DNA of 64,000 nucleotides, taken from the NCBI GenBank assembly GCA_047611265.1, contig JBLFWM010000002.1, positions 1-64,000 of the forward strand. Reading direction: 5' to 3'. Numbering within the stretch: position 1 is the stretch's first letter; the number at the start of each line of letters is the position of its first letter. The notes under the pieces were generated by a model, which saw only the letters and a list, made by a program, of their open reading frames with translations, made no database searches and was not told the origin of the DNA. Shown here piece after piece: positions 8,853-17,996 of the stretch. The stretch comes from GCA-2698665 sp047611265. Its GTDB lineage: Bacteria; Pseudomonadota; Gammaproteobacteria; GCA-002705445; GCA-002716945. Both the position numbers and the translations under genes were made by a program.

Positions 8853-8987
8853 ATGGGCTCACTCAGTTTATATACTATAGATATGAGGATTAAGGCTAAA
8901 CACCTAACAAACATCTTACTGGTGATTATAATCATCTTATTACTAGTAGGTTATGACTTATTTTTTGATCTGATTAAGTATGGTTGA
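8853..8987 (+). CDS. Small single-span membrane protein
   Basis: A 44-codon frame between the DUF2784 and ispG genes, both of which run the other way. The upstream AAAAGG (8841-8846) is well placed as a ribosome site. The peptide has a basic segment (RIKAKH) followed by a strongly hydrophobic stretch (about 17 residues of Leu, Ile and Val) and an acidic-aromatic tail (YDLFFDLIKYG), the pattern of an N-in single-pass membrane protein. A second ATG ten codons in (8883) would give 34 residues. No family is known to me; chance is not excluded in AT-rich DNA. Confidence 0.45.
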   Translation: MGSLSLYTIDMRIKAKHLTNILLVIIIILLLVGYDLFFDLIKYG

Positions 8988-9017
8988 TTAATGAGAAGAG
9001 CTAGGATATAGGTAGAA

Positions 9018-10244
9018 TTAACGGTAATTTTCCTCGATATATGATTGTAATATATCAATAAATTGATTTTCAATATCATCTCCATGTAGTGTTTTATATT
9101 TTTTCCCATCTATAAAAACAGGGGCAGCAGGGTTCTCATTGTTACCGGGTAAGCTAATCCCAATATTTGCATGCTTTGATTCACCGGGGCCATTAACAAT
9201 ACATCCCATCACCGCAATATTTAAATCTTCAACTCCAGGATGTTTTTTCTTCCACGCAGGCATTTGATCACTTATATAGCTTTTGATAGATTTAGATAGT
9301 TCTATGAAATAGGTATTACTGGTTCTACCGCAGCCAGGACACGATATAACCCGAGGATTATAGTTTCTGATGCCTAATGACGATAAAATTTGCTGACATA
9401 CTTCAACTTCCTCTGTTCTTGACTCATTATTATCAGGAGTAAGAGATACCCTGATTGTATCCCCAATTCCTTTGTTTATAAGTATCGCTAATGCTGAAGC
9501 AGACGATATTATTGCATCACGACCTAATCCGGCTTCGGTTAGCCCTAAATGCAGTGGATATTTGCATTCAACAGATAAAGACTCATATATATCGATTAAG
9601 TCCGATACGTTGCTTGTTTTGCAAGAAATGATAATTTTCTCTGGTTTCAAACCAAGAGCTACAGCTTTATTAGCTGACGTTAAAACGGACTTAATTAGAA
9701 TATTTTTCATTAAATCTGAATAACTTACATCACTTTTCTCATTAATTTTATTTGATATAACTTCGTCTAAAGTCTGCTTATCGATACTTCCCCAGTTACC
9801 GCCAATTCGAACAGCTTTGTCATTCTTTATGGCTATCTGGATAATCTGATCAAAATTACTGTCAAATTTCTCTTTTGAACCTATATTGCCTGGATTTATC
9901 CGGTATTTGTCTAATACTGAGGCAGCATCAGGGTATTTGGTCAAAAGGGTGTGTCCATTGAAATGAAAATCACCAACAAGAGGAACATTGTAATTTTTTT
10001 GAACAAGTAGTGACTTTATTGCTCCAACAGCTGCAGCAGATTTCTCATCATTAACCGTAATTCTTACTAATTCTGATCCAGCATCAGCTAGTTTCATGAT
10101 TTGAGTGAAAGTAGCATCTATATCTGATGTATCAGTATTAGTCATGGATTGGATTCTAATAGGATATTTAGAGCCTATATTAATATTGCCAACTTTTACT
10201 GAATATGTTTCACTTCGTTCGTTCATGGATATATTATATTGCAT
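9018..10244 (-). CDS. ispG: 4-hydroxy-3-methylbut-2-enyl diphosphate synthase
   Basis: The [4Fe-4S] enzyme that reductively opens methylerythritol cyclodiphosphate to HMBPP in the non-mevalonate isoprenoid pathway. The N-terminal TIM barrel begins with GNINIGSKYPIRIQSMTNTDT, a hallmark read in pieces, and the C-terminal cluster domain has CPGCGR and CIVNGPGES, which supply the three cysteines and the glutamate that bind the cluster. The length of 408 fits the bacterial short form. An ATG at 10226 would remove six residues. It is divergent from grpE with a 53-base shared promoter region. Confidence 0.97.
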   Translation of the reverse strand: MQYNISMNERSETYSVKVGNINIGSKYPIRIQSMTNTDTSDIDATFTQIMKLADAGSELVRITVNDEKSAAAVGAIKSLLVQKNYNVPLVGDFHFNGHTLLTKYPDAASVLDKYRINPGNIGSKEKFDSNFDQIIQIAIKNDKAVRIGGNWGSIDKQTLDEVISNKINEKSDVSYSDLMKNILIKSVLTSANKAVALGLKPEKIIISCKTSNVSDLIDIYESLSVECKYPLHLGLTEAGLGRDAIISSASALAILINKGIGDTIRVSLTPDNNESRTEEVEVCQQILSSLGIRNYNPRVISCPGCGRTSNTYFIELSKSIKSYISDQMPAWKKKHPGVEDLNIAVMGCIVNGPGESKHANIGISLPGNNENPAAPVFIDGKKYKTLHGDDIENQFIDILQSYIEENYR

Positions 10245-10297
10245 AATTAAGCTTTATATATAAAATATTGTTGTGTAATAAACATAGAGAGTAAATT

Positions 10298-10870
10298 ATG
10301 ACTTCAACAAATGATGAAGATGAAAAAGAATTAGAGGAAACGGAAGCGGAGCCTACTAATACTGCGTCTGAAGAAGAAGCGGTAGAGGCAGAAGCAGAGG
10401 AAGAAGTAGAGCTCAGCGAGCTTGAAATACTTCAAAAGAAGCATGACGAACACTATGACGGGCTCCTGAGAGCTAAAGCTGAAGTAGAAAATATTAAAAA
10501 AAGAAGCGCTAAAGAAGTTGAAAATGCTTATAAATACTCGATCGAGTCTATATTACAAGAAATCATACCTATATATGACAGTTTAAGCCTGAGCTGCAAG
10601 CTCAGCAATGATAAAACGACTAAAGATCAGCTAGAAGAAGGAAATAAGCTTCTTTTGAGCATGTTTAAGCAAATTCTCGAGAAAAATAATATTCAAGAGG
10701 TTGATCCTGAAGGAGAGGTCTTTAATCCAGATCATCATCAGGCTATAAGCACTATAGAGGATAAAGAGAGAAAAAATGACGAGATAGCTGAAGTTGTTCA
10801 GAAAGGATATGTTTTAAATGGCCGTGTAATTAAACCAGCTTTAGTAATAGTTATAAAAAATACTAGTTAA
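10298..10870 (+). CDS. grpE: GrpE, nucleotide exchange factor for DnaK
   Basis: Cofactor that releases ADP from DnaK. The first 45 residues are a low-complexity acidic tail (runs of Glu with Ala/Thr), followed by the long coiled-coil helix (about 45-95, with the AEVENIKKRSAKEVE pattern typical of GrpE) and the C-terminal beta wing ending VLNGRVIKPALVIV. That ending is a GrpE signature (LNGRVIRPAxVxV). The length of 190 is usual. It is the first gene of the heat-shock block and lies 61 bases before dnaK. The ribosome site is a modest AGAGAG. Confidence 0.95.
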   Translation: MTSTNDEDEKELEETEAEPTNTASEEEAVEAEAEEEVELSELEILQKKHDEHYDGLLRAKAEVENIKKRSAKEVENAYKYSIESILQEIIPIYDSLSLSCKLSNDKTTKDQLEEGNKLLLSMFKQILEKNNIQEVDPEGEVFNPDHHQAISTIEDKERKNDEIAEVVQKGYVLNGRVIKPALVIVIKNTS

Positions 10871-10872
10871 GA

Positions 10873-10900
10873 CTTGAAAAAAAAATTATTGTCCACATCT
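10873..10900 (+). promoter_or_regulatory. Sigma-32-type heat-shock promoter before dnaK
   Basis: The grpE-dnaK gap carries CTTGAAA (10873-10879), a 13-base spacer and CCACATCT (10893-10900). The sigma-32 consensus is CTTGAAA, 11-16 bases, CCCCATNT, so the first box is perfect and the second has one mismatch. The expected transcript start lies about 25-30 bases before the dnaK ATG, and AGGAG follows near 10921. This is a sequence match only, but position and gene identity make it convincing. Confidence 0.65.
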
Positions 10901-10931
10901 TCACAGTAGAAACAAAATTTAGGAGTAAATA

Positions 10932-12884
10932 ATGGCAAAGATAATCGGAATAGATTTAGGTACAACAAATTCATGTGTATCAGTTATGGATGGAGATAAG
11001 CCTAAAGTAATTGGAAACAGTGAAGGCGATAGAACAACGCCATCTTATGTTGCTTATACCGATGATGGTAACGTGCTAGTTGGCCAGTCTGCAAAAAGAC
11101 AAGCTGTAACTAATGCCGTGGACACCCTCTATGCTATTAAAAGATTAATTGGACGCAAGTATGATGAAGAAGCTGTTCAGAAAGATATCAAAATGGTTCC
11201 ATACAAAATTTTAAAAGCTGAAAATGGAGATGCATGGGTAGAGGCAAAAGGTAATAAAATATCTCCTCCTCAAGTTTCTGCAGAAATTTTAATGAAAATG
11301 AAACGAACAGCTGAAGATTATTTGGGAACAGATGTTACTGAAGCAGTTATCACAGTGCCAGCATATTTTAATGATTCACAAAGACAGGCAACTAAAGATG
11401 CCGGAAGAATTGCAGGTCTAGATGTTAAAAGAATAATTAATGAGCCTACCGCAGCAGCATTAGCTTACGGTCTTGACAAAACACAAGCAGAGCAAAAAAT
11501 TGTTGTTTATGATTTAGGTGGCGGTACATTTGATGTATCTATAATTGAAATATCTAAGATTGATGGAGAACAACAATTTGAAGTACTTTCTACTAATGGT
11601 GATACATTTTTAGGTGGTGAAGATTTTGATCTAAGATTAATTGATCATATAGCTGATGAATTTAAAAAAGATCAAGCTGTTGATTTGAGAAATGACCCGT
11701 TAGCTATTCAAAGATTAAAAGAAGCTGCAGAAAAAGCAAAAATAGAATTATCATCAAGTAATCAGACTGATATAAATCTACCTTATGTAACGGCAGATGC
11801 TTCTGGTCCAAAACATTTAAATATGAAATTGACTAGAGCAAAACTAGAATCTCTTGTAGAAGATTTAGTTGCTAAAACAATCAAGCCATGTGAAATGGCA
11901 CTAAAAGATGCAGGCTTAAAAGCAAGTGATATTAATGAAGTTATTCTTGTGGGTGGGCAAACTAGAATGCCTAAGATTCAAGAAGTAGTTCAGGCATTTT
12001 TCAAAAAAGAGCCTAAAAAAGAAGTGAATCCAGATGAGGCTGTTGCGATGGGCGCAGCAATTCAAGCTGGTGTTTTAGGTGGAGATGTCAAAGACGTATT
12101 GCTTTTAGATGTAACACCATTAACGCTTGGTATTGAAACTATGGGTGGAGTAAGAACGCCGTTGATTGAAAAAAATACAACGATACCAACAAAGAAATCT
12201 CAAACGTTTTCTACAGCCGAAGACAATCAACCAGCAGTTACAGTACATGTTCTGCAAGGTGAAAGAGAAATGGCCGCAGGAAATAAATCGTTAGGAAGAT
12301 TTGATTTATCTGATATACCACCTGCACCAAGAGGAACGCCTCAGATTGATGTAGCATTCGATATAGATGCAAACGGTATACTAAATGTTTCGGCAAAAGA
12401 TAAAGCAACTGGAAAAGAACAGTCAATCATTATTAAAGCTTCGAGCGGTCTATCAGAAGAAGAAATTCAAAAGATGGTGCAAGATGCTGAAACACATGCT
12501 GAAGAAGATAAAAAAGCTAAGGCACTTGTTGATGCAAAAAATAATGCTGAAGCAATGATTCATGCATCTGAAAAATCTGTAAAAGATTTAGGTGATAAAG
12601 CAGATAAAGCAGAAGTTGAAAAAGTAAATGATGCAATCAAAGGTCTTCAAGAAGAACTTAAGACAGATGATGCGGAAAAAATTACTGAAAAAACAATGAA
12701 GTTAACAGAAGCAGCTGGTAAGATTGCCGAACAAGCTTATAAGGAAGAAGCAGCTAAACAACAAGGCGCTGAAACAACTGAAGGAGAAACCAAGTCAGAC
12801 GATAATGTCGTAGATGCAGATTTCACCGAAGTTAAAGAAGAAGAAGAAGAAAAAGAAGAAGAGCCTAAGGCAGAAAATAAATAA
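10932..12884 (+). CDS. dnaK: Hsp70 chaperone DnaK
   Basis: ATP-dependent folding chaperone, 650 residues, full length. The ATPase domain starts IGIDLGTTNSCV and has YDLGGGTFDVS and VGGQTRMPKIQ. The substrate domain has LLLDVTPLTLGIETMGG, and the helical lid follows. The C terminus is a long acidic tail rich in Glu and ends near EEEPKAENK rather than the short EEVKD end of E. coli. The GrpE-DnaK-DnaJ order is standard. A strong ribosome site (TTAGGAG) and a sigma-32-like promoter precede it. DnaJ starts two bases after the stop. Confidence 0.98.
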   Translation: MAKIIGIDLGTTNSCVSVMDGDKPKVIGNSEGDRTTPSYVAYTDDGNVLVGQSAKRQAVTNAVDTLYAIKRLIGRKYDEEAVQKDIKMVPYKILKAENGDAWVEAKGNKISPPQVSAEILMKMKRTAEDYLGTDVTEAVITVPAYFNDSQRQATKDAGRIAGLDVKRIINEPTAAALAYGLDKTQAEQKIVVYDLGGGTFDVSIIEISKIDGEQQFEVLSTNGDTFLGGEDFDLRLIDHIADEFKKDQAVDLRNDPLAIQRLKEAAEKAKIELSSSNQTDINLPYVTADASGPKHLNMKLTRAKLESLVEDLVAKTIKPCEMALKDAGLKASDINEVILVGGQTRMPKIQEVVQAFFKKEPKKEVNPDEAVAMGAAIQAGVLGGDVKDVLLLDVTPLTLGIETMGGVRTPLIEKNTTIPTKKSQTFSTAEDNQPAVTVHVLQGEREMAAGNKSLGRFDLSDIPPAPRGTPQIDVAFDIDANGILNVSAKDKATGKEQSIIIKASSGLSEEEIQKMVQDAETHAEEDKKAKALVDAKNNAEAMIHASEKSVKDLGDKADKAEVEKVNDAIKGLQEELKTDDAEKITEKTMKLTEAAGKIAEQAYKEEAAKQQGAETTEGETKSDDNVVDADFTEVKEEEEEKEEEPKAENK

Positions 12885-12886
12885 CA

Positions 12887-14008
12887 ATGGCTAAAAACGA
12901 TTATTACCAAACACTCGGAGTCGGTCGAGAAGCCAATGCTGCTGAAATAAAAAAAGCATACAAAAAACTTGCGATGAAACATCACCCTGATAGAAACCAG
13001 GGTGATAAATCATCTGAGGAAAAATTCAAAGAGTTGTCAGAAGCTTACGAAGTTTTAAGTGATGACAATAAAAGACAAACCTACAATCAATTTGGCCACG
13101 AAGGAATGGATTCTAGATTCGGCGGTGGCGGCGGAGCTGGTGGATTTTCAGGCGGCGGTGGATTTAACGATATTTTTGGTGATGTTTTCGGAGACATTTT
13201 TGGAGGCGGCGGAAGATCACAATCCAGACGGGGTTCTGACCTTGAATATCAAATCGAATTATCTTTAGAAGAAGCTGTAAGCGGAAAAAAAGTTAAAATG
13301 AAGATTCCTACCAGTATTAATTGTGTCGATTGTGATGCAACTGGAGCTAAAAATGGAACTGCATTTAGTACCTGCGCCCAATGTAATGGTGTTGGCCAAG
13401 TAAGAATGAGTCAAGGATTTTTCTCTGTACAACAACCATGCCCAAGATGCGGTGGCAGAGGTAAAAGTATTGATGAGGCTTGCAATACTTGTTCTGGTGC
13501 TGGTAAAACTAATAAAACTAAAAGCTTGTCAGTTGATATTCCAAAAGGTGTTGATACAGGAGATCAAATTCGTCTGAGCGGAGAAGGTGAGGCTGGTGGA
13601 CAAGGTGCTCCTTCGGGTGACTTATATGTCTCAGTTAGAGTTACAGCACACTCAATATTTGAAAGACAACAGGATGATTTATTATGTGAACTTCCGGTAA
13701 ATTTTACTTCTGCAACCTTAGGAGACAAAGTAATAATTCCAACCTTAACTGGGAAAGTTGAGTTAAAAATACCTGGCGGAACACAATCTGGAAAACAATT
13801 TAGAATTAAAGGGAAAGGAGTAAAGTCTGTAAGATCTAATTCTACAGGTGATTTATATTGTAGAGTTCATATTGAAACACCAGTTAATTTAACTAATGAA
13901 CAAGAAGATTTGCTGAGACAACTTGACAACTCTTTCAGAAAAGGCAAATCTAAACACATACCTAGAGAACATACTTGGGTAGATAAAATTAAAGATTTTT
14001 TAGGTTAA
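12887..14008 (+). CDS. dnaJ: Co-chaperone DnaJ (Hsp40, class I)
   Basis: Delivers substrates to DnaK and stimulates its ATPase. The J domain spans about residues 1-70 with HPD at 33-35. A Gly/Phe-rich linker follows (about 75-115). Next are four zinc-binding repeats of the CxxCxGxG type (CVDCDATG, CAQCNGVG, CPRCGGRG, CNTCSGAG), the second zinc module glycine being partly replaced in repeat one. The C-terminal beta domains complete it. The length of 373 is that of a standard class I DnaJ. It is part of the grpE-dnaK-dnaJ-dapB series, with three bases to dapB. Confidence 0.98.
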   Translation: MAKNDYYQTLGVGREANAAEIKKAYKKLAMKHHPDRNQGDKSSEEKFKELSEAYEVLSDDNKRQTYNQFGHEGMDSRFGGGGGAGGFSGGGGFNDIFGDVFGDIFGGGGRSQSRRGSDLEYQIELSLEEAVSGKKVKMKIPTSINCVDCDATGAKNGTAFSTCAQCNGVGQVRMSQGFFSVQQPCPRCGGRGKSIDEACNTCSGAGKTNKTKSLSVDIPKGVDTGDQIRLSGEGEAGGQGAPSGDLYVSVRVTAHSIFERQQDDLLCELPVNFTSATLGDKVIIPTLTGKVELKIPGGTQSGKQFRIKGKGVKSVRSNSTGDLYCRVHIETPVNLTNEQEDLLRQLDNSFRKGKSKHIPREHTWVDKIKDFLG

Positions 14009-14011
14009 CAA

Positions 14012-14764
14012 ATGACTTGTAATATAGCTATAAATGGCTTCTTTGGAAGAATGGGTCAATCAATTCATGCTGAATCCATGACATATAAGTCTGCTAATAT
14101 CACTCTAGGCTGTGATATCGAAGAAAAAATTAAAAATCACCAAGGTGTTGACGGTGTAATCCTCACATCTGACATCACTTCATCAGATAAATCTTTTGAT
14201 GTGGTTATTGATTTTTCACTACCAAAACCATCAATAAACACAATAAATGCATGTGTTTCGATCAAAAAGCCAATGACTATTGGAACAACAGGTTTTGACG
14301 ACAAACAATTATCTATAATTAAAGAGGCATCAAAAATCATACCAATACTCTTAGCTCCGAATATGAGTCAGGGAGTCAATGTAAGCTTAAAATCTTTAGA
14401 GACTATGTCAAAAGCGCTCAAAGGCTATGATATTTTGATAAAAGAAGTTCATCATGTAAACAAGGTTGATTCGCCTTCTGGAACGGCTATTAAAATGGCA
14501 CAAGTTATCTGCAAAGGCTTGAATATTGAGCTTGGCGATGTTCACTCATCAAAATGTCCAATTAAGTTTGAATCCTTAAGAGAGAATACTGAAATAGGTA
14601 CGCATGAGGTAATATTTACAAGTGATTCCGACTCTATACACGTTAAACATTTAGCTAAAAATAGATCTATATTTGCCAAAGGGGCGATAGAGACATCAAT
14701 TTGGATTAGTAGTCAGAAACCAGGGCTTTATTCATATCTTGATTATATGGATGACGTCTCATGA
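14012..14764 (+). CDS. dapB: 4-hydroxy-tetrahydrodipicolinate reductase
   Basis: NAD(P)H-dependent enzyme of the diaminopimelate/lysine pathway. The N-terminal nucleotide motif is INGFFGRMG, a variant of GAxGRMG. The mid-region has VDFSLP and TIGTTGFD. The substrate and catalytic segment reads ILIKEVHHVNKVDSPSGTA, in which the HH-xx-K-xD-SPSGTA pattern is diagnostic. The length of 250 is slightly short. dnaJ-dapB adjacency is typical of Gammaproteobacteria, but the usual carAB genes do not follow; instead the next gene, fabD, overlaps by four bases (ATGA). Confidence 0.96.
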   Translation: MTCNIAINGFFGRMGQSIHAESMTYKSANITLGCDIEEKIKNHQGVDGVILTSDITSSDKSFDVVIDFSLPKPSINTINACVSIKKPMTIGTTGFDDKQLSIIKEASKIIPILLAPNMSQGVNVSLKSLETMSKALKGYDILIKEVHHVNKVDSPSGTAIKMAQVICKGLNIELGDVHSSKCPIKFESLRENTEIGTHEVIFTSDSDSIHVKHLAKNRSIFAKGAIETSIWISSQKPGLYSYLDYMDDVS

Positions 14765-15699
14765 GTTATGCTGTTTTATTTCCAGGGCAAGGCTCGCAAA
14801 ATAAGGGAATGCTGGACCCATACATAAAAGATAGTGTGTTTTCCAAGATAATAGAGCAGTCTTCTGAAATACTAGGTTATAACCTGACTGAAGCGGTGCA
14901 CGACGAATCTAAACTCAATAATACTCTTTATACGCAACCAATAATGGTAGCTGTTTCTTACGCTATGTGGTGTGTTTGGAAGGAAAGATCATCGGTTTTA
15001 CCGTCTTATGCGGCAGGACACAGTTTGGGTGAATATACTGCATTAGTGGCAAATGGATTTATTTCTCTTGAAGATTGTCTTAACCTTGTGGTTATTAGGG
15101 CAAAATCTATGCTGGAAGCAATGGATGGAATTGAGGGAGGCATGGCAGCTGTAATAGGTCTAAATGCTGAAGATATTCAGTCAGTCTGTAGTGACTTATC
15201 CACAGATAAAGAGTTAATTCAGGCAGTGAATTTCAATTCTGAGAAACAAATTGTAGTGGGTGGACACATGAATCTTATCAAAGACTCCGTATCATCATTT
15301 AAATTAAAAGGGGCAAAACTTGTCAAAGTCTTGCCTGTTAGCATAGCAGCTCATACTACACTAATGAATAATTGTTCAGATATACTCAATAAATTATTGA
15401 TTAATATAGATAATATTAATGATAATTTTCTATTTCCAGTCATACATAATGTTGACGCCAAGCCCAAAGATACTAGTGGTGATATAATTAATGCGTTGTG
15501 CAAACAGGTAAATAGTCCTGTATTATGGATAAAAACAATAGAAAGTATCCGAGAGATGAATATTACTAATTTTATAGAAATTGGACCAGGCAAAGTTCTT
15601 TCTGGACTTAATAAAAGAATCGCTGGTGATATATCCTCGATACCTATTTCTAATTACGAAAATATAAATGTGGCGTTGGAGATGAGTTTAAATGACTGA
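14761..15699 (+). CDS. fabD: Malonyl-CoA:ACP transacylase
   Basis: Loads malonyl groups onto acyl carrier protein for fatty-acid synthesis. The sequence opens with LFPGQGSQ, has the nucleophile in AGHSLGEYTA (Ser near residue 88), the malonyl-selecting region around RAKSM (Arg), a catalytic-type SIAAHTTLM (His, equivalent to the usual PVSxxFHS with Ala-His) and IEIGPGKVLSGL near the C terminus. The length of 312 is usual. Its stop overlaps the start of fabG by eight bases, so the two are surely co-translated. Confidence 0.96.
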   Translation: MSYAVLFPGQGSQNKGMLDPYIKDSVFSKIIEQSSEILGYNLTEAVHDESKLNNTLYTQPIMVAVSYAMWCVWKERSSVLPSYAAGHSLGEYTALVANGFISLEDCLNLVVIRAKSMLEAMDGIEGGMAAVIGLNAEDIQSVCSDLSTDKELIQAVNFNSEKQIVVGGHMNLIKDSVSSFKLKGAKLVKVLPVSIAAHTTLMNNCSDILNKLLINIDNINDNFLFPVIHNVDAKPKDTSGDIINALCKQVNSPVLWIKTIESIREMNITNFIEIGPGKVLSGLNKRIAGDISSIPISNYENINVALEMSLND

Positions 15700-16429
15700 A
15701 GCTAGGATTGCACTTATAACTGGAGCAAACAGAGGAATAGGGTTTGAAATTCTAAAGTCTCTTGCTGTTGCCGGATACACTGTCATTGGTACGTCTAGAT
15801 CACAAGAAGGTAAGGATATAATTGATAAGGAACTAGCGGCGTCTAACTCTAAAGGTTTTGGCTCTATACTTGATGTCAAAGATAAGGACTCTATTAAAAA
15901 GTTTAATAAACAGATTAAAGAAAAACACGGGACTGTGTCGGTTTTAATAAATAATGCTGGAATCACTGCTGATAATTTGATGATCAGAATGAGTGATGAT
16001 GAATGGAATGATGTTATTGAAACTAATTTGTCATCAATATTTAGGATAACTAAAGAAATTGTTAGGGATATGATGAAACAAAGATATGGCAGAATTATTA
16101 ACATTGGTTCTGTGGTAGGCTTAAGTGGAAATGCTGGTCAGGTAAATTATTCTTCATCTAAATCAGCACTTTTAGGATTTAGTAAATCTCTCGCAAGAGA
16201 AGTAGCTAGTCGGAATATAACGGTTAATACTATTTCTCCAGGATTTATAGATACAGACATGACTAAAAAACTTAAGGAAGAACAAAAGTCTGCGTTGATA
16301 AGTTCAATTCCTCTTGGAAGAATGGGTTCAGCGGCTGAATTAGCCAATGTTGTTAAATTTATTGCTTCTGAGGAAGCATCTTATATCACGGGTGAAAATA
16401 TTAATGTAAATGGTGGTTTATATATGTAA
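15692..16429 (+). CDS. fabG: 3-oxoacyl-ACP reductase
   Basis: NADPH-dependent short-chain dehydrogenase that reduces beta-ketoacyl-ACP. It has the cofactor motif TGANRGIG near residues 10-17, NNAG near 87-90, the Ser in INIGSVVG and the catalytic YSSSKSALLG (YxxxK). The C terminus ends GENINVNGGLYM, the standard FabG ending. The length of 245 is exactly typical. It lies between fabD and acpP in the conserved fabDG-acpP-fabF order, so assignment over other SDRs is strong. A 73-base gap separates it from acpP. Confidence 0.96.
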   Translation: MTEARIALITGANRGIGFEILKSLAVAGYTVIGTSRSQEGKDIIDKELAASNSKGFGSILDVKDKDSIKKFNKQIKEKHGTVSVLINNAGITADNLMIRMSDDEWNDVIETNLSSIFRITKEIVRDMMKQRYGRIINIGSVVGLSGNAGQVNYSSSKSALLGFSKSLAREVASRNITVNTISPGFIDTDMTKKLKEEQKSALISSIPLGRMGSAAELANVVKFIASEEASYITGENINVNGGLYM

Positions 16430-16502
16430 AAACATATATTTTTCTTGTAGAATATTTAAAATATCATCGTAAATAGAATTTAGTCAAAAGGAGACAAAGT
16501 AC

Positions 16503-16739
16503 ATGAGTAACATAGATGAACGAGTAAAAAGTATTGTAGTTAAGCAATTGAGCGTTAAAGAAGAAGACGTAAAAAATGAATCAAAATTCATTGATGACTT
16601 GGGAGCTGACTCTCTAGATACGGTAGAACTCGTAATGGGTCTTGAAGAAGAGTTTGATACTGAAATTCCTGATGAGGAAGCAGAAAAAATTACTAGTGTT
16701 CAAGAAGCAATTGATTACGTTACTAAAAACTTAAAGTAA
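16503..16739 (+). CDS. acpP: Acyl carrier protein
   Basis: The small acidic carrier of growing fatty acids, 78 residues. The phosphopantetheine attachment site is Ser37 in GADSLDTVELVM, and the remaining helices match bacterial ACP throughout. A strong ribosome site (AAAAGGAG, 16487-16494) precedes the ATG. The 73-base upstream gap is the longest in this operon and AT-rich, so an extra promoter for this highly expressed gene is plausible, but I found no pair of boxes with correct spacing. FabF follows after seven bases. Confidence 0.98.
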   Translation: MSNIDERVKSIVVKQLSVKEEDVKNESKFIDDLGADSLDTVELVMGLEEEFDTEIPDEEAEKITSVQEAIDYVTKNLK

Positions 16740-16746
16740 ATTAATA

Positions 16747-17988
16747 ATGCAAAAAAGAAGAGTAGTAGTAACTGGCCTAGGGTGTATAACACCCGTAGGT
16801 AATAGTGTTGATGAACTTTGGTCTTCGTTAATGTCAGGGAAATCTGGTGTTTCCAATATCTCTGTATTTGATACAGAAAAAATGCCGGTAAAATTCTCAG
16901 CTTCAATTAAAGATTTTGATGCCGAAAAATATTTTGATGCCAAGGAACAACGTAAACTAGACCTATTCATGCAATATGGAATGGCTGCTGGCATAGATGC
17001 AGTTAATGACTCTAATATAAATAATTCAGATGTTGATACTGAGCGAGTTGGAGTTGCTATTGGTTCTGGGATCGGAGGTCTTCCTAGCATTGAAAATACT
17101 CATGACATATTATTGAAGTCAGGCCCCAGAAGAATTTCACCTTTTTTTATTCCTGCTACGATAATTAATATGATAGCGGGTAATTTATCTATTAAATATG
17201 GTTACAAAGGACCAAATTTATCAATTGTTACTGCATGTACTACAGGAACACATAATATCGGAGAAGGTTTCCGCCAAATACAATACTCTCATGCAGATGT
17301 AATGGTATGTGGTGGCGCAGAGATGGCTACTACACCGCTAGGAATAGGTGGTTTTGCTGCAGCTAGAGCTTTATCTACCAGAAATGATGAACCACAGAAA
17401 GCAAGCAGACCTTGGGATACTGGACGAGATGGATTTGTTCTTGGTGACGGAGCCGGAGTACTAGTATTAGAAGAATTAGAACATGCAAAAAGAAGAGGAG
17501 CCAAAATATACGCAGAAGTTACAGGATATGGGATGAGTGCAGATGCATATCATATGACATTACCCTCTGAAACAGGCGAAGGAGCCCAAAGATGTATGAA
17601 AAATGCATTAAAAGATGGAGGAATTGCTCCTGAAGAAATTGGATATATTAATGCCCATGGAACATCTACTCCTGCTGGAGACGTTGTTGAAGCCAGGGCA
17701 ATTAAATCAACGTTCAATGAACATGCAAAAAATCTTGTTGTTAATTCTACAAAATCTATGATTGGGCATTTATTGGGAGCCGCTGGTGGTGTAGAAGCGC
17801 TAGTAACTGTTTTATCATTAAAAAATCAGAAATTACATCAAACAATCAATGTGGAAAACCAAGAGCCAGAATGTGATTTGGATTTCAACATAAAATCTAG
17901 TAAAGACGTGGACATTAAACATGCTCTTAGTAATTCTTTCGGTTTTGGCGGAACTAATGGTTCTCTTATATTTTCAAAGTATGATTAA
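16747..17988 (+). CDS. fabF: 3-oxoacyl-ACP synthase II
   Basis: Condensing enzyme that elongates acyl-ACP with malonyl-ACP. The Cys-His-His triad is visible: the nucleophile in VTACTTGTHNI (near residue 164), NAHGTSTPAGD and MIGHLLGAAGG. The C terminus shows NSFGFGGTNGSL, another ketosynthase hallmark. The length of 413 matches FabF. The position directly after acpP is the widely conserved arrangement. FabB is less likely because of the acpP-fabF synteny and the sequence of the catalytic loop. Confidence 0.97.
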   Translation: MQKRRVVVTGLGCITPVGNSVDELWSSLMSGKSGVSNISVFDTEKMPVKFSASIKDFDAEKYFDAKEQRKLDLFMQYGMAAGIDAVNDSNINNSDVDTERVGVAIGSGIGGLPSIENTHDILLKSGPRRISPFFIPATIINMIAGNLSIKYGYKGPNLSIVTACTTGTHNIGEGFRQIQYSHADVMVCGGAEMATTPLGIGGFAAARALSTRNDEPQKASRPWDTGRDGFVLGDGAGVLVLEELEHAKRRGAKIYAEVTGYGMSADAYHMTLPSETGEGAQRCMKNALKDGGIAPEEIGYINAHGTSTPAGDVVEARAIKSTFNEHAKNLVVNSTKSMIGHLLGAAGGVEALVTVLSLKNQKLHQTINVENQEPECDLDFNIKSSKDVDIKHALSNSFGFGGTNGSLIFSKYD

Positions 17989-17996
17989 ATACTAGA

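Noticed and set aside
9472..9723. 83-residue + strand frame inside ispG
   Set aside because: Lies fully within ispG, whose cluster and barrel motifs are certain; no independent start signal.
10245..10297. Search for a sigma-32 promoter before grpE
   Set aside because: No CTTGAAA-like box with the right spacing is present in the short ispG-grpE gap; only AT-rich -10-like sequence.
12737..12985. 82-residue reading frame opposite the DnaK acidic tail
   Set aside because: It is the antisense of the Glu/Lys-rich coding end of dnaK, giving runs of Ser/Phe; no ribosome site and no family.
15688..16104. 138-residue - strand frame over fabG
   Set aside because: Antisense to a certain gene; the hydrophobic look comes from reversed FabG codons.
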